Shown here: positions 7,571 to 15,493 of the stretch, one piece after another
How positions within the stretch are numbered: the stretch's first letter is position 1
How the letters are laid out: each line of letters begins with the position of its first letter
Assembly (NCBI RefSeq): GCF_019061145.1
Contig: NZ_JAHQZS010000004.1
Coordinates: forward strand, 62,001 to 126,000
Origin: Anianabacter salinae
Lineage (GTDB): Bacteria > Pseudomonadota > Alphaproteobacteria > Rhodobacterales > Rhodobacteraceae
DNA length: 64,000 nt
Reading direction: 5' to 3'
Notes under the pieces: model-generated
What the model was told of the DNA's origin: nothing
The model's database searches: none
The model's input: the letters and a program-made list of their open reading frames with translations, nothing else
Translations under genes and position numbers: made by a program

Positions 7571-9049
7571 ATGCTCGATTCCAACACCGATCTTGCAGGG
7601 CTTCTGAAGGACCCGTCGCTACTGGTCACGCAAGGGTATCTGGCGGGCGACTGGGCCGATGCCGACGACGGCGCGACCTTCGATGTGACCAATCCCGCGC
7701 GCGGCGACGTTATCGCAAAGGTCGCCGACTATGGCCGCGCTGAAACCGCGCGCGCCATCGACGCCGCCTATGACGCACAGAAGATTTGGGCGGCCAAGAC
7801 CGGCAAGGAGCGTGCGAACATCCTGCGCAAATGGTTCGACCTGATGGTCGAGAACGCGGACGACCTGGGAACGATCCTGACCGCCGAGCAGGGCAAGCCC
7901 CATGCCGAGGCGAAGGGCGAGATCCTCTATGGCGCGTCCTTCATCGAATGGTTCGCGGAAGAGGCCAAGCGCGTCTACGGCGAGACGATCCCCGGCCACG
8001 CGCCCGACAAGCGGATCACCGTCATCAAGCAGCCCATCGGTGTCGCCGCCGCGATCACACCGTGGAATTTTCCCAACGCGATGATCACCCGCAAGGCCGG
8101 GCCAGCCCTTGCCGCGGGGTGTTCGTTCCTTGTGCGCCCCGCGTCGCTGACGCCGCTGTCGGCGCTGGCGCTTGGCGTTCTGGCCGACCGCGCGGGCATC
8201 CCGAAAGGCGTGTTCTCGGTGATCCCGTCAACGCGGTCCTCGGACATCGGCAAGGAATTCTGCGAGAACGTCAAGGTCCGCAAACTGACCTTCACCGGCT
8301 CGACCGAAGTGGGGCGCACGCTGCTGAAACAGGCTGCCGACCAGGTGATGAAATGCTCGATGGAGCTTGGCGGCAACGCGCCCTTCATCGTGTTCGACGA
8401 CGCCGATCTGGATGCTGCCGTCGAGGGCGCGATCGCCTGCAAGTTCCGCAACAACGGCCAGACCTGCGTCTGCGCCAACCGCATCTATGTCCAGTCCGGC
8501 GTCTACGACGCCTTTGCCGAGAAGCTGGCGAAACGGCTGGGCCGCATGACCGTCGGCGACGGGCTTGAGCAGGGCACCGACTTTGGCCCGCTCATCAATC
8601 CGGGCGCCGTCGACAAGGTGCGCGAACATATCGAAGACGCCAGGGCCAAGGGCGGCAGCGTCTACTATGGCGGCGAGGCGCACGCCTTGGGCGGGACGTT
8701 CTTTCAGCCCACCATCATCACCGGCGCGACGCAGGACATGGCCTTTGCCACCGAGGAGACCTTTGGCCCGCTCGCCCCGCTGTTCAAGTTCGAAACCGAG
8801 GACGAGGCGATCCGGCTGGCCAACGACACCATCTTCGGTCTTGCCAGCTATTTCTATGCCCGCGACTACGCCCGTATCATCCGGGTGCAGGAGGCGCTGG
8901 AATATGGCATTGTCGGCGTGAACACTGGCCTCATCTCGACCGAGGTCGCGCCATTTGGCGGGGTCAAGCAATCGGGCCTCGGGCGCGAGGGATCGCACCA
9001 CGGCATCGAGGACTTCACCGAGATGAAATACATCTGCACCAGCCTCTGA
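7571..9049 (+). CDS. gabD: NAD(P)-dependent succinate-semialdehyde dehydrogenase
   Basis: Oxidises succinate semialdehyde to succinate (GABA shunt). The 492-residue protein aligns along its length with E. coli GabD: TPWNFPNA, FTGSTEVGR, the general base E265 in MELGGNAP, the catalytic C299 in GQTCVCANR, and EVAPFGGVKQSGLGREGS. The cofactor-binding position usually written LKPA reads LVRPA here (R189 for the usual Lys), which could change NAD/NADP handling. A GAGGGGAGA ribosome binding site lies just upstream. No gabT is present; the gene is followed by ktrA after 7 bp, so it may share a transcript with the potassium transporter by proximity only. Confidence 0.9.
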   Translation: MLDSNTDLAGLLKDPSLLVTQGYLAGDWADADDGATFDVTNPARGDVIAKVADYGRAETARAIDAAYDAQKIWAAKTGKERANILRKWFDLMVENADDLGTILTAEQGKPHAEAKGEILYGASFIEWFAEEAKRVYGETIPGHAPDKRITVIKQPIGVAAAITPWNFPNAMITRKAGPALAAGCSFLVRPASLTPLSALALGVLADRAGIPKGVFSVIPSTRSSDIGKEFCENVKVRKLTFTGSTEVGRTLLKQAADQVMKCSMELGGNAPFIVFDDADLDAAVEGAIACKFRNNGQTCVCANRIYVQSGVYDAFAEKLAKRLGRMTVGDGLEQGTDFGPLINPGAVDKVREHIEDARAKGGSVYYGGEAHALGGTFFQPTIITGATQDMAFATEETFGPLAPLFKFETEDEAIRLANDTIFGLASYFYARDYARIIRVQEALEYGIVGVNTGLISTEVAPFGGVKQSGLGREGSHHGIEDFTEMKYICTSL

Positions 9050-9056
9050 GGCGCAC

Positions 9057-9722
9057 ATGACGGACCTGAAAAAACGGACCTTCGCAGTCATCGGGCTGGG
9101 CAACTTCGGCGCGACAGTGGCCAAAGAGCTGTACCGCTTCGGCAACGAGGTGATCGGCATCGACCTGAACGAGACCATCGTCGCCAACATCGCCGAGGAC
9201 ATCAGCCAGGCCATCGTCGCGGACGCCCGCGACGACGAGGCGCTGCGCGAGGCCGGGGTCGGCGGCGCGGACATCGCCTTGGTGTCGATGGCGGACGATC
9301 TGGAAAGCTCGGTGCTGAGCGTCGTCAACCTCAAGCTGCTGGGGGTCAAGACGGTCTGGGCCAAGGCGGAATCCAAGACCCACCACCGCATCCTGTCCAA
9401 GCTGGGCGTCGATCGGGTGATCCACCCCGAGGTCGAGATGGGCCGCCACACCAGCCAAGTTCTGCACAACCCGCTGATCCGCGACTACGTCAGCCTTGGC
9501 AACGGCTATCACGTCGTGAACCTTGAAGTTCCGGACAAGCTGGAGGGCAAGAAGGTTTCGGACCTGAACCTGGTGGACAAGCACAATGTCCGCTGCATCG
9601 GCGTGATGCGCGGCAGCGAATGGATCGGCGCGTCCGATTGCCCGCGCCCGCTGGAACCTGATGACCGGCTGCTGCTTCTGGGCCAGCGGCAAGCCTTGCG
9701 CGAATTCGCGTCGAGCCTCTGA
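9057..9722 (+). CDS. ktrA: Potassium channel gating subunit, KtrA/TrkA-type RCK protein
   Basis: 221 residues, the size of a single-RCK KtrA rather than the double-length TrkA. The N-terminal RCK Rossmann domain has VIGLGNFGATVAKEL (the GxGxxG motif) and an acidic residue ending beta-2 (GIDLNE) for NAD/ATP binding. The C-terminal RCK_C domain covers about residues 140-221. It is predicted to form a cytosolic ring that opens the KtrB pore encoded 1 bp downstream. The name ktrA is by size and partner, and trkA would also be used. Confidence 0.88.
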   Translation: MTDLKKRTFAVIGLGNFGATVAKELYRFGNEVIGIDLNETIVANIAEDISQAIVADARDDEALREAGVGGADIALVSMADDLESSVLSVVNLKLLGVKTVWAKAESKTHHRILSKLGVDRVIHPEVEMGRHTSQVLHNPLIRDYVSLGNGYHVVNLEVPDKLEGKKVSDLNLVDKHNVRCIGVMRGSEWIGASDCPRPLEPDDRLLLLGQRQALREFASSL

Positions 9723-9723
9723 C

Positions 9724-11082
9724 GTGGCGTCCTCTCCGCGCCGCATCAACGGCCGTGCCGCACGGCTGTCGCTGAGGCGGCTGCCGCCGCCCGCCGTCCT
9801 TGCGATCCTCTACCTGTCGCTGATCGTGCTGGGGGCGGTGCTGCTGCGCCTGCCGATATCGCAAACCGGCACGGTCACCTGGGGCGAGGCGATCTTTACC
9901 TCGGCCTCTGCCGTCACCGTCACCGGCCTGACGCTGTCGGACACCGGCGCCAGCTTTACCTACTTTGGCCAGGGCGTGATCGCGGCCCTGATCCAGATGG
10001 GCGGGCTGGGCCTGATGACCTTCGCGGTGCTGCTGTTCCAGGCGCTTGGCATCCCGGTCAACCTGTCGGGCCGGTCGCTTCTGCGCGAAGACCTGAACCA
10101 GACCTCGCTGCACGAGTTGGCCAAGCTGACGGCCGTGATCTTCCGCATCGCTCTGCTGTTCGAGGGCGCGGGCGCGCTGCTGTTGCTGATCGTTTTCGTG
10201 CCGGAACACGGCTGGGCCGTGGGCACATGGCATGCGGTGTTTCACGCGATCTCGGCGTTCAACAACGCGGGCTTCTCGCTTTATCCCGACAGCCTGATGC
10301 GGTGGTCGGGGCACCCGGTGGTGAATACCGTGATCCCGGCGCTGTTCATCGTCGGCGGCATCGGGTTCATCGTGCTGGCCGACATCTGGAAAAAGCGCCG
10401 GTGGCAAAAGCTGATGCTGCATTCCAAGCTGATGCTGATGGGCAGCGCCATTCTGCTTGCCGTGGGTATGCTGACCGTCGCGGCGCTGGAATGGACCAAT
10501 CCGGCGACGCTGGGGGGCTTGGGCGGACCGTTCGAGAAACTGGCGGCTGCGTGGTTCCAGTCGGCGACGGCGCGCACCGCCGGGTTCAACACCATCGACA
10601 CCGGCGGGCTGCACGCGGCCACCAGCATGATGGTGATCGCGCTGATGATCATCGGCGCGGGCAGCACATCCACCGGCGGCGGCATCAAGGTGACGACGTT
10701 CCTCGTGCTTCTGTTGGCCACCGTCGCCTTCTTCAAGCGGCGCGAGACGCTGCACATCTTCGGGCGCAGCCTTGGCATTTCCGAAGTCATCAAGGTGATG
10801 GCGTTGACGACGATCTCGATGCTGTCGCTGGTCGTCGCCGTGTTCATCGTGGCGATCAACCACGACGGCGACGTGTTCGATCTTGGGTTCGAGGTCGCAT
10901 CCGCCTTCGGCACCGTGGGCCTGTCGCGCGGCGCGACGGGAGACCTCGACGCGGTGGGCCGCGCCGTCATCATCGCGATGATGTTCCTTGGCCGCGTCGG
11001 TCCGCTGACGCTGGGGTTCTTCCTGGCCACCCGAAGCGCACCGCGTGTGCGGTATCCTGCCGGTCAGGTCTACCTGGGATAG
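9724..11082 (+). CDS. ktrB: Potassium uptake membrane subunit, KtrB/TrkH family
   Basis: 452 residues starting at GTG 9724, immediately after the ktrA stop. It has four repeated M1-P-M2 units with filter-like glycine segments (SAVTVTGLTL, FNNAGFSL, ARTAGFNT, FGTVGLSRG), and GAGSTSTGGGIK before a later loop as in TrkH/KtrB. It forms the inner-membrane K+ (possibly Na+-coupled) pathway gated by KtrA. An upstream in-frame start at 9661 lies inside ktrA and was rejected. The tail PAGQVYLG is typical of KtrB C-termini, which insert into the dimer partner. Confidence 0.9.
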   Translation: MASSPRRINGRAARLSLRRLPPPAVLAILYLSLIVLGAVLLRLPISQTGTVTWGEAIFTSASAVTVTGLTLSDTGASFTYFGQGVIAALIQMGGLGLMTFAVLLFQALGIPVNLSGRSLLREDLNQTSLHELAKLTAVIFRIALLFEGAGALLLLIVFVPEHGWAVGTWHAVFHAISAFNNAGFSLYPDSLMRWSGHPVVNTVIPALFIVGGIGFIVLADIWKKRRWQKLMLHSKLMLMGSAILLAVGMLTVAALEWTNPATLGGLGGPFEKLAAAWFQSATARTAGFNTIDTGGLHAATSMMVIALMIIGAGSTSTGGGIKVTTFLVLLLATVAFFKRRETLHIFGRSLGISEVIKVMALTTISMLSLVVAVFIVAINHDGDVFDLGFEVASAFGTVGLSRGATGDLDAVGRAVIIAMMFLGRVGPLTLGFFLATRSAPRVRYPAGQVYLG

Positions 11083-11155
11083 CCTTGCGCCGGAACATGC
11101 GCCGGGTGCGGTCCGTTTGTGAAGGGAACAGCGCCCCGGATGCAAGGAGACCGCA

Positions 11156-11491
11156 ATGACCGACCCCAAGACGCTTGCCGGCAAGCGCAACTGGCGCGGC
11201 CTCGTGTTCGCCCTGATCCCTCTGGGATTTCTGGCACTGGTGGCCGCGATGGTCCTTGTCGGCGAAGAAACCACAGGCCCCGCCAACGACATCGGCGAAA
11301 TGAACCCCGCCGAGGAGTCGCTGCAAACCTCGCCCTCGCCGATGGAAACCGAGCCGGTCGCCGACACCGAGGTCGAGATCAACCCCGTAGAGGGCGAACC
11401 GCGCGACCTTTACGACAACCCCGAGACGCCCTTCACGCCAACGCCTTCGGGGCCGGAAGGCAAGGACAACGAGGTGATTATCTCGGAGTGA
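11156..11491 (+). CDS. Small single-span membrane protein with an acidic Pro/Glu-rich tail
   Basis: 111 residues. A basic start (TDPKTLAGKRNWR) leads into one membrane helix at about 15-36 (GLVFALIPLGFLALVAAMVLV). The rest is a low-complexity, strongly acidic and proline-rich region, predicted to be periplasmic and disordered. A good AAGGAGA site precedes the ATG. I do not recognise a family; the shape resembles an anchor or spacer protein. It lies between ktrB and the Pho-box region with no strong sign of sharing either transcript. Confidence 0.72.
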   Translation: MTDPKTLAGKRNWRGLVFALIPLGFLALVAAMVLVGEETTGPANDIGEMNPAEESLQTSPSPMETEPVADTEVEINPVEGEPRDLYDNPETPFTPTPSGPEGKDNEVIISE

Positions 11492-11535
11492 TCGGGCGGC
11501 ATGTGAACCCCGCACCCGCGCGGATTGCCTGCGGC

Positions 11536-11575
11536 TTTTCACAGCGCCGTTACGGAACCGTCACGCTCCCGTTGC
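11536..11575 (+). promoter_or_regulatory. Candidate Pho box: four 7-bp repeats at 11-bp spacing
   Basis: Read directly: CCGTTAC (11547-11553), CCGTCAC (11558-11564) and CCGTTGC (11569-11575), each separated by 4 bp, with a weaker TTTTCAC at 11536-11542 in the same phase. Seven-base direct repeats every 11 bp are the known layout of PhoB sites (CTGTCAT with 4-bp spacers); the GC-shifted sequence fits a GC-rich genome. It ends 48 bp before the ATG of an exported phytase-like esterase, which makes phosphate control plausible. No PhoB binding is shown. Confidence 0.55.
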
Positions 11576-11623
11576 GTCAAGGCGTCACCTGCCAAGGACG
11601 CAATTCCATCGAAGGGGAGCACC

Positions 11624-13786
11624 ATGACTGTTCGTGTCGTGACCCTGACCTCGGCGCTCGCACTTGTTGCGGGCATGGCCCAGGCTCAGGAAATGAATTT
11701 CAACCGCATCGCATCTTTCCCGGTCGTGTCGAACATGGCCGAAGGCGAGGATACGGCGCGTGAGACGTCGTCCGAGATCATCGCCGCCACCGCGGACGGC
11801 ATGACGCTGGTCTACACCGACAGCCCGCTGGGCGTGATCGGCCGCATCGACATCACCGACCCGGCGAACCCCGCCCCGCTTGGCAACATCGACATGGCCG
11901 GAGAGCCGACCTCGGTCGCGATCATCGGCCAGACGGCGTTCGTCGGCGTGAACACCTCTGAAAGCTATACCGCTCCCTCCGGCGCGATCCGGTCCATCGA
12001 CATCGCCTCGGGCGAGGTCCTGAACGAGTGCGACCTTGGCGGTCAGCCTGACTCGGTCGCCAAGGCGCCTGACGGCAGCTTCATCGCCATCGCCATCGAG
12101 AACGAGCGCGACGAAGACCTGAACGACGGCGTGATCCCGCAGATGCCCGCCGGAACGCTTGCGATGGTCGATATCGCCGACGGTGATCTGGCCTGCGACA
12201 CCCTGCGCTTCGCCGACGTGACCGGGCTTGCCGATGTGGCGGGCGACGATCCCGAGCCCGAGTATGTCTCGATCAACGATCTGGGCGAGGTCGCCCTGAC
12301 GATGCAGGAGAACAACCACATCGTCGTGGTCGCGCGGGACGGGTCGATCCTCAGCCATTTCTCGGCCGGATCGGTCGATCTGGACGGCATCGACACCAGC
12401 GACGAGCAGGCAGCGCTTGAATTCTCGCAAAGCCAGATGGGCCGCCTGCGCGAGCCCGACGCGATCGCGTGGATCGACGACACCCACTTCGCAACAGCGA
12501 ACGAAGGCGACTATGAGGGTGGCAGCCGCAGCTGGTCGATCTTCAACAAGGACGGCACGCTGGTCTACGAGAGCGGCGCATCGTTCGAGCACGCCATCGT
12601 CCAGATCGGCCACTACCCCGACCGCCGGTCTGACGCCAAGGGCGTCGAGCCGGAATCGGTGACGTTCGACGTGTTCAACGGCACGCCTTACGTCTTTGTC
12701 GGGGCCGAGCGTGCCTCGGTCGTCGGTGTCTATGACGTCACCGACCCGGCCAACCCGGTGCTGACGCAGATGCTGCCGTCGGGCATCGGTCCCGAAGGCT
12801 ATGCCACGATCCCGGCGCGAAACCTTCTGGTGTCCGCGAACGAGACCGACCTTGGCGAGGACGGCGCGGCGCGCAGCCACGTCATGATCTACCAGATGCA
12901 GGAGGCGCCCGCCGTCTACCCGCACCTCACCTCGGCCGGGATGGACGAGCTGACGGGCTGGGGCGCGAACTCCGGCATGGTCGCTGACGCGGACGGCATG
13001 ATCTGGGCCGTGAACGACAGCTTCTACAGCTACCAGCCGACGATCTTCAAGATCGACCCGACCCAGACCCCGGCGCAGATCGTCGAGGCCATCCGCGTGA
13101 CCCGCAAGGGTCGCCCGGCGCAGAAGCTCGACATGGAAGGCATCACGCTGGACGGCAACGGCGGCTTCTGGGTCGCCTCCGAAGGCCGTACCGACCGCCT
13201 TGTGCCGCATGCGATCTACCACATCGACAGCACGGGCGAGATCAAGCAGGAGATCGCGATCCCGGCGGAACTCGCCGCGGTCGAGCGCCGCTTCGGCTTC
13301 GAGGGGATCGCTCTGGTGGACGGCACGCTCTGGATGGCGGTTCAGCGCGAATGGGGCGATGATCCGGCGAACACGGTCAAGCTGGTCTCCTACACCATCG
13401 AGACCAAGGAATGGGGCGCCGTGCGCTATGAAAAGGCAGAGCCGGCGACCGGCTGGGTCGGCCTGTCCGAAATCACGCTGCACGGCGATCACGTCTACAT
13501 CGTCGAGCGTGACAACCAGATCGGCTCCGCTGCCGTGACCAAGAAGCTTTACCGCGTTCCGGTGGCAGACCTCGTCCCCGCACCGCTGGGCGGCGACCTG
13601 CCGGTGGTGTCCAAGGAAGAAGTCCGCGACCTGATCGGCGACCTGACCTCGACGGGCGGCTACGTCCTCGACAAGGTGGAAGGCTTCGCCGTCACTCCGG
13701 ATGGCCAGGGCTGGGTGTCGACCGACAACGACGGCGTCGACGACCACTCGGGCGAGACGATGTTCTTCTCGATCGGCCAGATGTGA
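11624..13786 (+). CDS. Exported phytase-like esterase with an N-terminal beta-propeller
   Basis: 720 residues with a signal peptide (MTVRVVTLTSALALVAGMAQAQ). Residues about 30-430 are a propeller-like domain of the alkaline-phosphatase-associated type, with repeated VTDPANPVL/ITDPANPAP units and GPEGYATIP. Residues about 440-720 match the 'esterase-like activity of phytase' family, with SGMVADADGMIWAVND, DMEGITLDGNGGFWVASEG and FGFEGIALVDG. The predicted role is periplasmic or extracellular release of phosphate or sugar-phosphate esters, consistent with the Pho-box-like array upstream. The start has an AAGGGGAG site; an upstream in-frame start at 11525 lies inside the regulatory region and was rejected. 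A strong terminator follows the stop. Confidence 0.86.
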   Translation: MTVRVVTLTSALALVAGMAQAQEMNFNRIASFPVVSNMAEGEDTARETSSEIIAATADGMTLVYTDSPLGVIGRIDITDPANPAPLGNIDMAGEPTSVAIIGQTAFVGVNTSESYTAPSGAIRSIDIASGEVLNECDLGGQPDSVAKAPDGSFIAIAIENERDEDLNDGVIPQMPAGTLAMVDIADGDLACDTLRFADVTGLADVAGDDPEPEYVSINDLGEVALTMQENNHIVVVARDGSILSHFSAGSVDLDGIDTSDEQAALEFSQSQMGRLREPDAIAWIDDTHFATANEGDYEGGSRSWSIFNKDGTLVYESGASFEHAIVQIGHYPDRRSDAKGVEPESVTFDVFNGTPYVFVGAERASVVGVYDVTDPANPVLTQMLPSGIGPEGYATIPARNLLVSANETDLGEDGAARSHVMIYQMQEAPAVYPHLTSAGMDELTGWGANSGMVADADGMIWAVNDSFYSYQPTIFKIDPTQTPAQIVEAIRVTRKGRPAQKLDMEGITLDGNGGFWVASEGRTDRLVPHAIYHIDSTGEIKQEIAIPAELAAVERRFGFEGIALVDGTLWMAVQREWGDDPANTVKLVSYTIETKEWGAVRYEKAEPATGWVGLSEITLHGDHVYIVERDNQIGSAAVTKKLYRVPVADLVPAPLGGDLPVVSKEEVRDLIGDLTSTGGYVLDKVEGFAVTPDGQGWVSTDNDGVDDHSGETMFFSIGQM

Positions 13787-13814
13787 TCTGACCCATATGG
13801 GTCGCCACAAGATG

Positions 13815-13843
13815 CGGGCGGCGCATCCTTGCGCCGCCCGTTT
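13815..13843 (+). terminator. Rho-independent terminator after the esterase gene
   Basis: Perfect 11-bp stem CGGGCGGCGCA / TGCGCCGCCCG with loop TCCT, followed by TTTG, 29 bp after the stop codon. The short T run makes it moderate rather than ideal, but position and stem strength support it. Confidence 0.75.
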
Positions 13844-13854
13844 GCCATTAGGCC

Positions 13855-13910
13855 CAAACTCTTCCAGAGTTTGCCCGCCTCCGGCGGGTCAATTCCTCGG
13901 CGAGGAATTG
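13855..13910. repeat. Three consecutive perfect hairpins (REP-like element)
   Basis: CAAACTC/GAGTTTG (13855-13873, loop TTCCA), CCCGCC/GGCGGG (13874-13888, loop TCC) and CAATTCCTC/GAGGAATTG (13890-13910, loop GGC) stand side by side with almost no spacer. They lie after the esterase terminator and before glcD. Such clusters look like dispersed palindromic elements rather than simple terminators, because no T run follows. No second copy of this exact triplet is visible in the window. Confidence 0.6.
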
Positions 13911-13992
13911 GGTCTGCCCAGTCCATGCGACAGCGCTGCGTCTTGCGAGGGATGCAGGAACGGTTAGGGTGCTCGTCCAAGGAGGACACCCC

Positions 13993-15423
13993 ATGGACAT
14001 GCCCATTCCCGACGCCGGCATCCTGTCGCGCAAGGCGCAGATCGTGGCCCGGCTTCTGGCGGTGTTGCCCCGTGACGCGGTGATCCATGATGCCGCCGAG
14101 ACGCGCGCCTATGAATGCGACGCGCTGACGGCCTACAAATGCCCGCCGCTCGCAGCCGTGCTGCCTGCGTCCACCGCCGAGGTCGCTGCCGTCCTGCGCA
14201 TCTGCCACGAAGAAGGCGTACCCGTCGTGCCGCGCGGATCGGGCACATCGCTTGCGGGCGGGGCGCTGCCGACCGCCGATTGCGTGATCCTGGGCGTCGC
14301 GCGCATGGCCGAGGTGCTGGAGACCGACTACGACAACCGCTTTGTCCGCGTGCAGTCGGGCCGCACCAACCTGTCGGTCACGGGCGCCGTGGAAGAGGAC
14401 GGGTTCTTCTATGCCCCCGACCCGTCGTCGCAGCTTGCCTGCGCCATCGCGGGCAACGTCGCGATGAACTCGGGCGGCGCGCATTGCCTGAAATACGGCG
14501 TGACGACGAACAACCTTCTGGGCGTGACGCTGGTGCTGATGGACGGCACCGTGGTCGAGTTGGGCGGCGCGCACATGGACGCGGGCGGGCTCGACCTGCT
14601 GGGGGTCGTCTGCGGATCGGAAGGGCAGCTGGGCGTCGTGACCGAGGCCACCCTGCGCATCCTGCCGAAGCCCGAGGGCGCGCGCCCCGTGCTGATCGGG
14701 TTCTCCTCGAACGAAGTGGCGGGGGCCTGCGTGTCGGACATCATCAAGGCGGGCGTGTTGCCCGTCGCCATCGAGTTCATGGATCGCCCCTGCATCCGCG
14801 CCTGCGAGGCCTTTGCCCATGCCGGATACCCCGACTGCGAGGCGCTGCTGATCGTCGAGGTCGAGGGCAGCCCCGCCGAGATCGACGAGCAGCTTGGCCT
14901 CATCACGCAGATCGCCAGGCGCCACGACCCGGTAGAGTTTCGCGAGGCGAAGGACGCGGGCGAGGCCGGGCGCATCTGGCTGGGCCGCAAGTCGGCCTTC
15001 GGCGCGATGGGGCAGATCAACGACTACATCTGCCTTGACGGCACGATCCCGGTGTCGGAACTGCCCTTCGTGCTGCGGCGCATCGGCGAGATGTCGAAGG
15101 ACTACGGCCTTGCCGTCGCCAACGTGTTCCACGCGGGCGACGGCAACATGCACCCGCTGATCCTTTACGATGCCAATGCGGGCGAGTTGCACAAGGCCGA
15201 GGCGCTGGGGGCGGACATCCTGACGCTTTGCGTCGAGGTCGGCGGCTGCCTGACCGGCGAGCACGGCGTCGGCATCGAGAAGCGCGACCTGATGACGACG
15301 CAATATGCGCCCAGCGACCTGGAAGCGCAAATGCGGGTGAAGGACGTGTTCGATCCCGCCTGGCTGCTCAACCCGGCAAAGTTGTTTCCACTGGCCGTGA
15401 CAGAGACTCGGCGTGCCGCGTGA
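13993..15423 (+). CDS. glcD: Glycolate oxidase FAD-binding subunit GlcD
   Basis: 476 residues. The N-terminal FAD-binding PCMH domain shows VPRGSGTSLAGGALP (pyrophosphate loop), the middle has NSGGAHCLKYGVTTNN, and the C-terminal FAD-oxidase domain carries NVFHAGDGNMHPL and LTGEHGVGIEKRD, typical of GlcD/D-lactate dehydrogenase relatives. With GlcE and GlcF it oxidises glycolate to glyoxylate at the membrane. The ATG at 13993 is preceded by AAGGAGGA; a GTG at 13969 is in frame but lacks a site. It is first gene of glcD-glcE-orf-glcF, separated from glcE by a REP-like hairpin. Confidence 0.93.
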   Translation: MDMPIPDAGILSRKAQIVARLLAVLPRDAVIHDAAETRAYECDALTAYKCPPLAAVLPASTAEVAAVLRICHEEGVPVVPRGSGTSLAGGALPTADCVILGVARMAEVLETDYDNRFVRVQSGRTNLSVTGAVEEDGFFYAPDPSSQLACAIAGNVAMNSGGAHCLKYGVTTNNLLGVTLVLMDGTVVELGGAHMDAGGLDLLGVVCGSEGQLGVVTEATLRILPKPEGARPVLIGFSSNEVAGACVSDIIKAGVLPVAIEFMDRPCIRACEAFAHAGYPDCEALLIVEVEGSPAEIDEQLGLITQIARRHDPVEFREAKDAGEAGRIWLGRKSAFGAMGQINDYICLDGTIPVSELPFVLRRIGEMSKDYGLAVANVFHAGDGNMHPLILYDANAGELHKAEALGADILTLCVEVGGCLTGEHGVGIEKRDLMTTQYAPSDLEAQMRVKDVFDPAWLLNPAKLFPLAVTETRRAA

Positions 15424-15430
15424 TGGCGGC

Positions 15431-15484
15431 GGCTGGGGGGCTCTGCCCCCCAGACCCCCCGGAGGTATTTGAGGACCAAAGATG
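15431..15484 (+). repeat. REP-like hairpin with conserved GACCAAAGATG tail
   Basis: Perfect 9-bp stem CTGGGGGGC/GCCCCCCAG (15433-15453, loop TCT), then GACCCCCCGGAGGTATTT and the tail GGACCAAAGATG. The same arrangement occurs inverted at 22009-22101. It lies between glcD and glcE, and its final ATG falls at the edge of the glcE coding frame. Confidence 0.7.
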
Positions 15485-15493
15485 GAGGGGTGC

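Noticed and set aside
9490-11382. 630-codon minus-strand frame antisense to ktrA/ktrB
   Set aside because: His/Gln/Arg-rich composition typical of a shadow; the sense strand encodes recognisable potassium transporter subunits.
11585-13810. 741-codon minus-strand frame antisense to the esterase gene
   Set aside because: Shadow frame of Arg/Asp/Val/His bias; the sense strand has a signal peptide, ribosome binding site and conserved domains.
15482-15493. ATG start for glcE inside the REP tail
   Set aside because: GGAGG at 15484-15488 serves the GTG at 15494 better, and the ATG is part of the repeated element. Kept only as an alternative.
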